From: Prorocentrum cordatum
Lineage: Eukaryota; Sar; Dinophyceae; Prorocentrales; Prorocentraceae
Direction of reading: 5' to 3'
DNA length: 64,000 bases
Assembly: GCA_963575745.1 (NCBI GenBank)
Contig: CAUYUJ010014770.1
Span: 314,752 to 378,751, forward strand
Under the pieces are notes generated by a model. It was not told the origin of the DNA and did no database searches. It saw nothing but the letters and a program-made list of their open reading frames with translations. Positions 43,194 through 52,502 of the stretch are shown piece after piece (position 1 is the first letter of the stretch; each line of letters begins with the position of its first letter). A program made the position numbers and the translations under genes.

Positions 43194-43899
43194 ACGGCGC
43201 GGAGCAAGTTATATCTAGCCGTTCTTGCACCATAAAGTATCTGAATTAAGACTTCCGCCGCAATGGGCTGAAGCACTCCCGACTGTGTCGGTGGCTCTGG
43301 GTCATTGGGGCTTGCCGCTGCAGCGTCAAGGCCAAGAACTTCTACTTTCTGATCAGGAGGCCCCGAGTCAACTTTGATTTGTAACGCTGATGCTATGGCC
43401 TCCTCTGCCGGAGAGTAAACTTCGCCTCTGGGGCCACCCAGGCCATCCTCGAGGTCAATTAGTTCTGGGCCGAATGGTGCACCTGCAGCGGGATAAGTAG
43501 CTGGATCAATGTCCGTTAGTTGAGCATATAGCGTAACACAGGAATCAAAGAATTCTGTCATGTCATACTCGATGACTCCGGCTTGTTCCGGCTCTCTCGG
43601 TTGGTACGGTTCGGGCGGCTGAGCCGCCGAGTCGCCCCCCGTTTCCTCCTCGCTATTCTCGTCTGTGACGGAAGCGTTCTTCTTAACTTTAGGAGGGGGC
43701 GGATCCAAAACCGTGGGTAATTCACCCTGCCATTCAACCCACTGTGTAGAGAGTCTATGCTCACATTCCAGATATCTTCCAGCCGCAGTCGGAGGGTCGA
43801 TTTCAATTCCCTTGGGGCAGTTTTCAGAAGGTTCTTGTAGTCGTTGCCATCCCTCTGCAAGCTTGTCTGTAGGACCCGACAGCTTGAAATCATCAACAT
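43118..43899 (-). pseudogene. Copia-type RT, C-terminal half with YVDD
   Basis: The frame used by 43708-43118 extends upward to LIIYVDDFKLSG (about 43879-43915), the catalytic motif of copia RT, followed by GWQRLQEPSENCPKGIEIDP and RYLECEHRLSTQWVEW. It is cut off from the N-terminal half by a 7-bp tandem duplication (AATCAGG twice, 43904-43917 on the plus strand). An acidic/Pro-rich linker and AVCQAASCIAKWTEQQDMDF, typical just before RNase H, close the frame at 43118. Confidence 0.72.
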
Positions 43900-44990
43900 A
43901 GATAATCAGGAATCAGGAAAAGCTTCATTTCCCTGTGGAAATAACAGCTGCGCCACGGACTACACTTCACAAAGCCTTTCGCTGTAACATGCCCCTCGCG
44001 ACGCTGTTCCCAATATCCCCCTGAATCCGGATGTCCGCATAACGAGAGATATAACGGGCATACGGGATTACGCATGTGAGACCATTCCTTAGGCCACTCA
44101 TCGCGGGGTAGAAATACCCAAGTCGGGGTGCCGCCGAACTTTGACTGGGTGTAGGCTTGGCGGGCGTCAGCTTGTTCAATACTATGGCCTTCGAATAGCC
44201 CGTAGGTGTCGGCTGCTTTACTCGCCTGCATAGTAGCAGGACTACTGGAAAGTTCTTGGAACAACGCTACATCCTTATTCTGATCTCTCACGCTCGAACC
44301 ATCGAAAACTACCCGACCTTTGTGCTTGCGATCTTTGTGTCCCAATAGTAACTCTGAGTTCTTTTCAACAAGGGCCGCACATAGCCGGCCGAAGTGCGCC
44401 GTCTGTCCGTTGAGTTCGGCGATAACGTCAGAGTACTATCTGACGCCATCCTATTTCCATGTGCCAATGTCACGCAGTCTATCCCATTCTTTTCTCAAGG
44501 CAGCTTGGGTGTCTTTGTTCGCCTCGGCCTCGTCTTTTGAGACAGATCGCGCGACAGCGGCGTCAATCTTGGCATGTTGCCAGTCATCAGGAAGTTGGAA
44601 GGGTTCGTCGACCACTGAGATAAGATCAGTAAATGGGTTGTAAAAATATTGCAAATCAAATCTCTCTTTTTCACGATGTCTGATTGCTGAAGCTGAGCTG
44701 CTCTGCAACGGCATTCGAGGCACGCTTCGCCGCGACGCGGCGGCCGCCGGACTCAAGGTCAGGCTTGCCTCTTGTGTCTCCTCAGACTCATCATCGGACA
44801 ACGGATCCCTGCCGGCTGAGCCGGAGGGAACCCCGTCACGTGCTATGGTGCCACCATGCCATGTCTGTTTCCACCAAACGTCCTCGTCGCCCGAAAAATT
44901 ATTCGTCGGAATCACCTTCCTCAGAGGATTCAGTAGCCACAGCTGCGGCTTGATCGCCCTGTGCAGGCCGCGATGCCGCTCCGCGTCCAC
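43893..44990 (-). pseudogene. Copia-type RT, N-terminal half with two in-frame stops
   Basis: EAEANKDTQAALRKEWDRLR (about 44460-44520) leads into a TAG at 44451-44453, a further TAG about 15 bases on, then RKHKGRVVFDGSSVRDQNKD (about 44275-44335) and GHSIEQADARQAYTQSKFGG, PTWVFLPRDEWPKEW and PVCPLYLSLCGHPDSGGYWE. These are standard copia RT palm and finger motifs, in unbroken frame apart from the two stops. The frame ends at 43893, just after the 7-bp duplication. Confidence 0.75.
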
Positions 44991-46257
44991 TGCCAGGGGT
45001 GTAGCACAGGCTGGCCGCCCTCAAACGACGAAGCCGCTCAGCCACCTGCGGCGCTGCTAGCCTGGCCTCGGGATACGCCGCAAGTGGCTGAGCCACTGCG
45101 GGTTCGGGCGGAGTCGGTGGATCATCCACATCCAGGCCAACATCGCGCAGGAGGCCAAGACAAGGACCAGGATCTTCTATACAGAACAATCATCTCTTGT
45201 CTGCCTTGTATTGTTATACGGCCTGTCGGCGTTGGGCTTGGTCCATGTTGAACCATCGTCCAGGATGCATCCCATGATTGCTGGATTCGGGTAGCTTTTT
45301 CAGCCATTGGGCACCGTATTTCGGATCTGGGTCAGTGACCCATACACGAGTTATAGGCACGTAGTCTGGATCATAATAAAGAACAACTCGAATGTGACAT
45401 GTCTTTCTTCGACCTGTCAATGGAAGCTTCTGGGTTAGCTCTTCTTTTGTCACACCGGCAACAATGCGCCTATCTTCGAAGTATTCCATCGTATCCAAGT
45501 TTTGAGTTGCTCGAGCTAGAAGTTGCCCTTTCCGGGGGACCTACTCGCGCGGCTTCGCCGCTGAGAAGTTTGATTGTCTATCCAAACGGTACTCGAGCTG
45601 TGCGAGTCCCAATTTCTGGTTCTTATCTGCTGGATGGGAATCTCGCTGTAGATCCCTGCCGTCAACTACCATAGGCTCATCGTCCACGCACAACCCACCA
45701 GGGCCTTCATCTTCTAATTCGGCCCCCGAGTCGAAGTGCGGGGCGCCCTCGCCTCCTTGGGAAGGCGGCGGCATGACAACAGCAGGATCATTTGCATTAA
45801 ACAAGTTGTCCGGTCGTATCCCTGTTGCCGGCTGTGGTCCGTCTGGGACGGCCGCAGCTTCTCCCGCTGGAGGGGTCGCAACGGAACGCACTTCGGTCAC
45901 TGCCTTCTCGTGCGCTTTTCTCAATGGAAACTTGGGAGATTGATCTTCAGCAGTGCCATGTAAGATGTTGCTGTATACCTGGTCAGACTTCTCAATGGTG
46001 GGTCGCTTACCCTCTGGAGTGCGCCCTGATTCCATGTTAAATCCATCCAGCTGTCTCAACGGCACAACATAACTATCTGGTCCAACCAATTCCCCCGCTT
46101 TGTGCACATACCCCAGGTATATTCCCGAATTCATCGTTGCGCCAGTCTTGGCGGTACGAAATCTGGACTCAGGCGGAAGCACATAGCGCGCTAGAGACCC
46201 GAAGGGCAGGAGCGGAGCCTCAAATCTACATCCTGAGGGGTCCTTGTATTGTAGCAA
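44899..46257 (-). pseudogene. Copia polyprotein between integrase and RT
   Basis: Three frames: 46257-45541 starts with LLPFGSLARYVLPPESRFRT and NSGIYLGYVHKAGELVGPDS, the integrase C-terminal (GKR-like) region of copia elements, then an acidic linker. 45498-45214 reads GRRKTCHIRVVLYYDPDYVP and ITRVWVTDPDPKYGAQWLKK. 45189-44899 is an acidic Ala/Pro/Arg linker. Frame changes near 45540 and 45200. Confidence 0.6.
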
Positions 46258-47018
46258 AGGGACTGTCCCTCCTCAGGGGTCCTTGTATTGTAGCAAAGGC
46301 AGAAGTATCGGACGGCGTAAGTCCAATATGGTGGTGGAAGACCGGCCTGCATGAGCAAGGCTCTAGTCCCCATCTGTACCACGCCATTTGCACGTTCAGC
46401 GACGGCGTTTTGTTTCTTGTTTCCTCGGATGGTAGGATCATGTGCAATCTTGAGCTCGTAACATGCCCTTGCGAGCTCTCGTGCACCATCTGCATGGCCG
46501 TATTATAACCTCTCCTCCGGGGCCTTAAGGTTTACCAGGAAATTGCAAACGTGAACCGCAGGCTTGTCGTGTACACGCTGAGCGGCAAGGAAATCCGTTG
46601 CCCGGTCGCGAAAAGTCACGCACGCGGTCTCATCGTGGAGCCCTCGCGAGAGTTCATCCATCGCAAACCAATGGTCCATCGTCGTCAGGTGTTCAAACGA
46701 AGTGGGGTTAGCGCATGGGCGGGGAACCTTCAGCCCTTTAGTTTGCGCTTTGCGCTGCTGCTTTCTGATAGCTTTGGCCCAATTGCACACTGGGCAACAT
46801 GGGTTCTTGGGAGTATGAGTTAGAAGGTGCAGCAGGGAGGCTGCGGCCTTTTTGAGCCGCTCGGCAAGGGATTCCGACACCTCAACCTCCGCATCGTCTG
46901 GGTCCATCTCTGGCTGTGCGTCGACGTTGACTAAGTCAACGCCGCCAGCGTCTCCAACTTCACCCTCCTCGGGCCCGGGGGCCGCGTCGCACGCACTGGA
47001 ATCCAAACCTCGATCCAT
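46191..47018 (-). pseudogene. Copia-type integrase with internal 39-bp duplication
   Basis: LLTHTPKNPCCPVCNWAKAI (about 46760-46830) is the zinc-binding HHCC end and pre-core; TMDHWFAMDELSRGLHDE (about 46625-46685) starts the catalytic core. After a stop at 46503 another frame continues with AVAERANGVVQMGTRALLMQ and AGLPPPYWTYAVRYFC (about 46300-46400), the conserved integrase segment. Within it CYNTRTPEEGQSL is duplicated in frame (39 bp, copies at about 46231-46260 and 46270-46299). The frame then changes into 46257-45541. Confidence 0.7.
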
Positions 47019-47045
47019 GTCATGGGAAAGGTACCCTGAGACCCC

Positions 47046-48196
47046 TTACCAATGAGGCCTCTTATATGCGGCTGCGCAGGCCTCGGCCTTGCCGGGCTGC
47101 TCGTCGTTCTGCCCAACGGCTTGACCGCGACAGGGCAAAGTTAGGAGACTCTTAGAGGCAGCAATACCGGTCGGCGTCCGACTCCAACCGCTTTCGATAG
47201 CCTTTCGAGGCGAATCATAGAAATAAATGATAGTATCCGCAGAGTCTACTGAGGACGGAACAACGGGCGCGGTCTCAGTCGGCCGTCCGTCAACGTAGCT
47301 GTGGGCACCAATCAACTCATGTGCATGCATGTCTATGGTTACGCGAGTCTGGACAGCATGGGGCGGAGGGCCTCCCGCAGATTCCACATTGTCCAGGAAT
47401 GCCTTGGCGCCTGGCGTCACGCAACACCACCGCTCGGGAGGCTCGCCCTCCCCAGCGGCGACCGCGCACATCCACTGACCCAGTGCCTCTTTGCCTGAAA
47501 GGGTCAAGTATGGCATCTTGCCCTCAACGATCAGGTCCACTCTTTGACCGTTGGGCAACAATAGGCAAGGTCTTCGGCCTGCTCCTCGGTCCTCAACCAG
47601 AGGTGCCAAACTTCATCTTGCAGGTCTGACGCCCTGATCAAGGCCTCCGCAGCAGACGCCCTCGACTGAGTAGACATCTGTCGGCGCATCTCTCCCGGGA
47701 ACTTCCACCTGCGTTTGGCACTCGAGGGCAACTCTTTCAAGTCGTGGCGACGCGCCTTCCTCCAAGTGACGGCGGGCCCCTCAGTAGAGGGGTGAAATCG
47801 GACGCGGAGCGCGCTCCGACCCTTCATCTGAGATCGGATGCAACTCTTACTAGTGGGGACGCTCCAGTACTTCTTTATAGCGCCCCGAGAGAGAGGATGC
47901 AGGAAATTCGCAAGGACGCGGGCAAGACTCTCGACCTGCTCCCTGCATTCGTGGTGAGACTCTCCACCGGAGGGACTCCCGTAGACTCCTCCGTTGGTAT
48001 CTCTAGAGGCCTTCAAAAACTTAGGGCTGGCCTGTTTTTGCCCAGGGAAGCCCCGAATCAACGGGGCGGGGCACGCGATGGCACCCATGCTGACTTGGTT
48101 AGTGGATCCCTCCCGGCCCCCCCGCTTTCGGCATAACCGACGCGGACTTCGCCGCATCCGTCGAGCAAGGAAGACAAGAAAGAGTACCCTTATCAA
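47046..48196 (-). pseudogene. Region between gag zinc fingers and integrase (protease position)
   Basis: Frames 48196-47531 (basic, SSAKRRWKFPGEMRRQMSTQ) and 47609-47046 (RPCLLLPNGQRVDLIVEGKM near 47540; PTETAPVVPSSVDSADTIIY). In copia-like elements of dinoflagellates the pol protease precedes an ANGxxV-like segment, which fits LPNGQRVDL. I cannot find an intact DSGA/DTGA protease motif, so the protease is either shifted out of frame or lost. Confidence 0.45.
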
Positions 48197-48253
48197 AATT
48201 ATATCAGTCAGTCCTCCTGCACTGGCGGCTGAACCGCCAGTGCGGAGCCAATG

Positions 48254-49072
48254 TCACGGATGACCAGGCGTGGTCTGGGCAAACCAACAATCCTTGCCAC
48301 GCGAACAATTGATTGTGTCCCTGAAAGAACGACATATCATGTCCTTGCCTTTGCCTTTGCCTTTATTAAAGTCCCCGTCTTTCCTATGTCTGTCGGAGTT
48401 GTTGCTGGAGGCTCTCGAGCCGCCCTTGCCCGCTGACGACGAGACATTAGCAGCCGCGGCACTGGCTTGTTTAACAGATCGCTCGCGCCCCAGGGATGGC
48501 CCCGAATCAAGCTTCGCTTGTTCGTACTTGTCGCGTTTAAGCTTCTCAGCATCAGTCAATCCTCTATGCTCTTTATAGCAGCCATCCTCTGGTCCGCGAC
48601 AGTTCTTGGGGTCTCGCGAGCAAGCGTAACATGGTAGCTTGCTCTTTTTTCCACGCGATCGATTGGATTGACTTCGATTTCTCTGCTGCGCTCCCTTCCC
48701 TCGCCCCCACGTAGGGGTCTGTGAACGGCTCTGCCCCTTTCGGCCTCGGCCTTCGGGCTTGCCAGATCTCCCTCTGGGGTTCTTGTTTTGGGCTGGAGCA
48801 GCATTAGACTTAGTTCCCGCAGCCGACTGAGCCGGCGCGGCAGCCTTGGGCTTCTTATGGTTTAAAAGGCAACCCTGGCCTGCGCACGGGCAAGCCTGGC
48901 CCTTGCGTACATATTTGCACGTTGTCTCGCCCTTAGTCAATCCGCTCTTCATGACATCTGTGGATTTACCTAATCGAGCTGTTACCTCTGCCGGAGCGGC
49001 TTTACCGCTGGCATTTCGGCGATTGTCATTGTTGTTGTTCCCACCTCCACCCAATTTTTGCCTGCCGAGCAC
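48254..49072 (-). CDS. Gag nucleocapsid-like region with three CCCH-type zinc fingers
   Basis: Three cysteine clusters are spaced through an Arg/Ser/Gly-rich protein: CKYVRKGQACPCAGQGCLLN then H (about 48865-48930), CYACSRDPKNCRGPEDGCYK then EH (about 48575-48640) and CRSFRDTINCSRGKDCWFAQ (about 48275-48335). The last has Gln where His is usual. Basic stretches between them (SQTPTWGRGKGAQQRNRSQS) suit RNA binding. The frame overlaps the capsid-like frame upstream by 47 bp and is shifted by one base, so a gag-internal frameshift or decay is implied. Confidence 0.65.
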   Translation of the reverse strand: MLGRQKLGGGGNNNNDNRRNASGKAAPAEVTARLGKSTDVMKSGLTKGETTCKYVRKGQACPCAGQGCLLNHKKPKAAAPAQSAAGTKSNAAPAQNKNPRGRSGKPEGRGRKGQSRSQTPTWGRGKGAQQRNRSQSNRSRGKKSKLPCYACSRDPKNCRGPEDGCYKEHRGLTDAEKLKRDKYEQAKLDSGPSLGRERSVKQASAAAANVSSSAGKGGSRASSNNSDRHRKDGDFNKGKGKGKDMICRSFRDTINCSRGKDCWFAQTTPGHP

Positions 49073-49839
49073 GTTGATTCAGAGTGCTCTCATGCACATT
49101 GATGTTCCATTCTTCCTTATCGCGCAACATCAACGATTCAATTTCACTCATAAGCCGCTCGTATGATTTCCCTCCTGTTACCAATCTATCTCTGGACATG
49201 TCATCAATCTGACAAACGAATGATAGCTTCTTGGGCTTCCTACACTGCTCAGTGAAGTGTGCGTGAATCGAGGCTCGCATTTCATCAGATGGAGGTCGAA
49301 CCCCATATAACTGCTGGTAAACATCTGTCCATTCGTTGTAGAAATGATACAGGTCAGCATCAGGGCGATTAGGGTCTACACCTATTTTAAATATATCACG
49401 CGAGATGCGACGCTGACCCAACTCCGATCGAACAGAGCACCGGTGGCAAATGGCTCGAATCATTTCGCGCCCCGTTAAAAGTCTCTCTTCAGCCTGGGCG
49501 CCAAACTCCATCCGACTGATCTGTTGAAGGAAGCGGATGCGATGATTCGGCAACTTGTGATTCCTTCGCATGTTGCTGAATTTCTGCATCAGAGTTGCGG
49601 CGATCACGAGGTCAAGACGTTGGAAACGACCAGCGTTTCTTAGCTGCTGGTCACCCACAGCTGGGTTCATAGCTTCCATAATCCAATGCTGTGCTAGCTG
49701 AATTTCTGGGGAAGATCCAGCAATGGCGCGAACTGCGTGCATTTGCCACTCCCGCATGTTTGTAACATCGGGAATGTCCATCAGATCGACCTTTTGGTTG
49801 TTTCAACTTGCCTCCATTGATCCAGAGGGGTACTCTCAT
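49026..49839 (-). CDS. Gag capsid-like region
   Basis: A 251-codon helical protein beginning MDIPDVTNMREWQMHAVRAI, with RFLQQISRMEFGAQAEERLL, YHFYNEWTDVYQQLYGVRPP and SYERLMSEIESLMLRDKEEW. The pattern (short helices, YxxFxxWxxVxxxL, then YxxLxxxIExL) is that of copia-type capsid/gag proteins. It is preceded in another frame by ESTPLDQWRQVETTKR (about 49790-49840), so the true start is upstream and frame-broken. Confidence 0.6.
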
Positions 49840-49968
49840 CTAGACCTCCCGGATCATGTGGTCCTCCTGGGCCAGGAAGGCCACCGCCACCGCCTCCACC
49901 GCCTGGGGATCCAGATCCCCCCGGACTCCCGGGCGGTGGCTTGTCTGGCGGGTCGCGAAAAACATCAT

Positions 49969-51384
49969 TCAGTGCCGATGGAGTGTGATTACTCGACGCG
50001 ATACTTCTGTCGTCACCATCCTTATCCTGCCCCGCCCCGCCCGCGCTGGCGCATGATCCTTATCGTTGTCCAACGGCTGGGCCGTTGACGGTCTCACAGG
50101 TCCGTCCTTAGAGAACGGATGGAAGTTACCATAATTCTTTCCTTCAATTTCACCTGCGAGCTTCATCCTGCTTGGCATGCCATGCTCGGAGGTGCTAGGC
50201 TTGGCCGGACCTTCGATTGCAGGACCGGGGACAGTATAATGAGGTTCCATGGCAGGTCTTGTGGGCGTATCCTGCGAGAATAGAGGTAACTCTAACGAGC
50301 TCGATTTTATTATGTTGCCCTGTTCTGTTTCCCCGTGTGGGCAGGGCTTAGTGATGACAGCTTGAAGCTTCATCATGTCTCTTCCTGATGCAGCTGCCGG
50401 TGCTAGAATCTGCTCCTCAGTTTGCTCCTTCGCCCTCTGCGCACTGCATTATTCAAAGAGCTTTTGCTGTGGGGCCCGAAAGTCACTGTCGGCACTGCGT
50501 TTTCTCCACTGCTCGTCCCACTTCTCCTGTTCAGCTGGCAAACTCTTTACCTGAGTGCACTTCGAGCATCTTTTCGTATTCGTGTCAAAGTGGTCGTTGC
50601 AGCCCAGCTTTCCACAAGTGGCGCAGCCCCCGACTTTCGGGTTCGAACAGACCGAGCATTGTACCTCACCAGCCCCTTTCGCGGGTTGCGGCTTAGGTGC
50701 AGCCCTCGCCTTCAGCATGGACAGCATCGCGCTCCCCACGGTTATCAACTCCAATTGTTCTCGCGAGAACGCTATGCCGGACGGTTGGGCCGCTGGCAAA
50801 GTTCCTCCACTTTCCCCAGTCGGCTTAGCCGATTGGCGCGTGACGTCGGTTAGTTGCACTTGCTGAGGGGATGCTCTAGCATTATCATGCAATCTGAAGT
50901 CTTCTCTTTGTTTCCTTATCAGATCGACTCTTGTCTCAGCTGCAATGTGTGTATTAGATGCTTCCAGCCTGGCAGTTTTGAGTTGCTCTTGAAGCTCCTG
51001 CTTTTCTTGTTCCGCCCTGGCTGTTGCGACTTTCCCCCCTTCTACTCTAGCCGCCGCAACAGCCGTGGATACGGTCTTGGCATCGACAGATTGATTAATC
51101 GCCGTTGCAACGGCCTGTCGTTCGGAAGCCATCATCTCGGCGCAACGGCTCTTGGCTTCTCCCTCCGCTTGCCGCATAACGACCGCGGTTTGATGGCGCG
51201 CTTGCACCGCCAACTCCTATTCTCGCTCTCTGGCAGCCCTCGCCAGGGAAAGTCTTTCAGCCTCGAGCGTCTTCCGAACATCCTCGATGGTTGCGGTCAT
51301 TTCTTCTCTCTCAAGTCGAGCCTTCTCGGCCCTCTGCGCCTCGCGCTGCAGGAACTCCTGCTGAGTCTTAGCTTCAACAAATCG
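49969..51384 (-). pseudogene. Gag N-terminal region: coiled coil and Cys-rich motif, 5' end cut
   Basis: The frame starts abruptly at the repeat border (about 51385) with FVEAKTQQEFLQREAQRAEK, a long Glu/Arg/Lys/Ala coiled coil, interrupted by TAG at 51217-51219. It then continues as 51213-50449 with more coiled coil and a compact Cys/His cluster CSVCSNPKVGGCATCGKLGC then NDHFDTNTKRCSKC (about 50560-50660), possibly a zinc ribbon. TAA at 50449-50451 interrupts, and the frame goes on to 49969. No start codon is visible; the N-terminus was probably lost where the 211-bp repeats begin. Confidence 0.55.
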
Positions 51385-51594
51385 TTAAGTGAGATACGCG
51401 TGCACTCAACGGAGGGAGAGGAGGAGAGGAGGGGACGAGAGGGGGACCAGGACAGGGCGATGGTATTTTCATGGCAGCGTGGCGACGCGCATCTCCGCCT
51501 GGGCGTGGGCCCTGATGGCCCCACGCTCAACGCGAGCGCGTGGGCCCTGACGGCCCGCGCGCTCGCGCTCTGGCACGCCTGCGGCCGCTCGGCC
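51384..51594. repeat. 211-bp direct repeat, copy 1
   Basis: By eye identical over its whole length to 51736-51946. It starts GTTAAGTGAGATACGCG and ends GCGGCCGCTCGGCC. It abuts the truncated 5' end of the copia gag. It could be a piece of a terminal repeat or a local duplication. Confidence 0.93.
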
Positions 51595-51665
51595 GACGCA
51601 GGCGTCTGGGAGCAAAGCGGGGTGGGTGGGCGCCCGCGCGTCGGCCAGAGCCGAACGCTACGGAC

Positions 51666-51678
51666 CCAAAATGGCTAC
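51666..51678 (-). other. 13-nt match to the dinoflagellate spliced leader
   Basis: On the minus strand GTAGCCATTTTGG matches the core of the 22-nt dinoflagellate spliced leader. The flanking leader bases do not match well (CAG before, GTCCGT after). It lies upstream, in the sense direction, of the minus-strand copia gag, between the two 211-bp repeats. It may be a relict leader left by reintegration of a trans-spliced transcript, or chance. Confidence 0.35.
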
Positions 51679-51735
51679 CTGAGCCCACGCCCCCCCCCAC
51701 TTAACCTGCAGTCTACAACCAATCAGACTATACAA

Positions 51736-51946
51736 GTTAAGTGAGATACGCGTGCACTCAACGGAGGGAGAGGAGGAGAGGAGGGGACGAGAGGGGGACC
51801 AGGACAGGGCGATGGTATTTTCATGGCAGCGTGGCGACGCGCATCTCCGCCTGGGCGTGGGCCCTGATGGCCCCACGCTCAACGCGAGCGCGTGGGCCCT
51901 GACGGCCCGCGCGCTCGCGCTCTGGCACGCCTGCGGCCGCTCGGCC
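51736..51946. repeat. 211-bp direct repeat, copy 2
   Basis: Second copy of the perfect repeat, 352 bp from the first. Sequence diverges immediately after GGCC at its right end. The 141 bp between the copies hold the spliced-leader-like match and a 9-C run. Confidence 0.93.
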
Positions 51947-52252
51947 ATGAGAAAAGAAAGACGCAGCCGCGCGCGCGGGGACGCCCCGCCCGAGTGCGAG
52001 GGCGGAACCAGAGGCTGCAAGAGCCTCGCGCGCGCGGCCACTTGCCTGCAACCTTGAGGCCTTCCGCGCCCGCGCACCCAGAGCGCGGGCGCGGCGCGTG
52101 CGCGATGCGCGCAAAAGAACCGAAAGGGGACGGCGCACGAGCGCCGGGCGCAGAGCGCAAGTGTGGCCCCGACCGCACGGCGCGCAAGACGCGCGGCACG
52201 GCCGGGTCCAGGAAGCACGCGACGTGCGCGCAAAGTTAAACTCCTCCAAAGA
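51947..52252. other. No gene recognised
   Basis: A GC-rich stretch of about 300 bp between the 211-bp repeat and the 45-bp hairpin repeat. Frames are open on both strands, but with Arg/Ala/Pro-rich composition and no motif. Confidence 0.5.
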
Positions 52253-52412
52253 GAGAGGATCGCAGGCGCCACCTGCGTACCGTAGGCTAAAAGAAAGAAG
52301 ATCGCAGGCGCCACCTGCGTACCGTAGGCTAAAAGAAAGAAGATCGCAGGCGCCACCTGCGTACCGTAGGCTCAAAGGATCGCAGGCGCCACCTGCGCAC
52401 GGTAGGCTGAGA
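52253..52412. repeat. Four tandem copies of a 40-45 bp unit with a CGCAGG...CCTGCG hairpin
   Basis: The unit GATCGCAGGCGCCACCTGCG followed by TACCGTAGGCTAAAAGAAAG occurs at about 52259, 52304, 52349 and 52379 (the last two are shorter and diverged). Each copy has a 6-bp inverted repeat (CGCAGG/CCTGCG) around a 5-nt loop CGCCA. It lies just downstream (minus strand) of the 52.5-64 kb coding block. Confidence 0.9.
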
Positions 52413-52502
52413 GGAGGGCCGGCTCACTCACAGGCCGCCGCCTTCAGCCCGCGCCCGCGATGCCGCGGGCGCTGGCGTCGGGGTACGGGGGGGGCTCCAC
52501 GC

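Larger units (their letters stand above)
25529..51385 (-). mobile_element. Giant composite copia-type retroelement with a large accessory polyprotein
   Basis: All coding sequence from 51385 down to 25529 lies on one strand, has a lower GC content than both flanks, and shares a family of short palindromes (core GGCTNNGCC) not seen outside. In order it encodes gag with coiled coil and zinc fingers, integrase, RT with YVDD and RNase H (all copia-type), a methyltransferase-like domain, then about 11 kb (16 kb with the internal duplication) of polyprotein with an ADP-ribosyltransferase-like segment. No matching terminal repeats were found, so its unity is inferred. It could be two elements lying head to tail. 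Many in-frame stops and frameshifts show it is now inactive. Confidence 0.55.

Noticed and set aside
47046-47700. Aspartic protease of the copia element
   Set aside because: The position fits but no DSGA/DTGA motif could be read in any frame.
51384-51946. Calling the 211-bp repeats the LTR of the giant element
   Set aside because: No matching copy was found at the other end (24.3-25.5 kb), and gag coding sequence runs directly into the repeat without a start codon.
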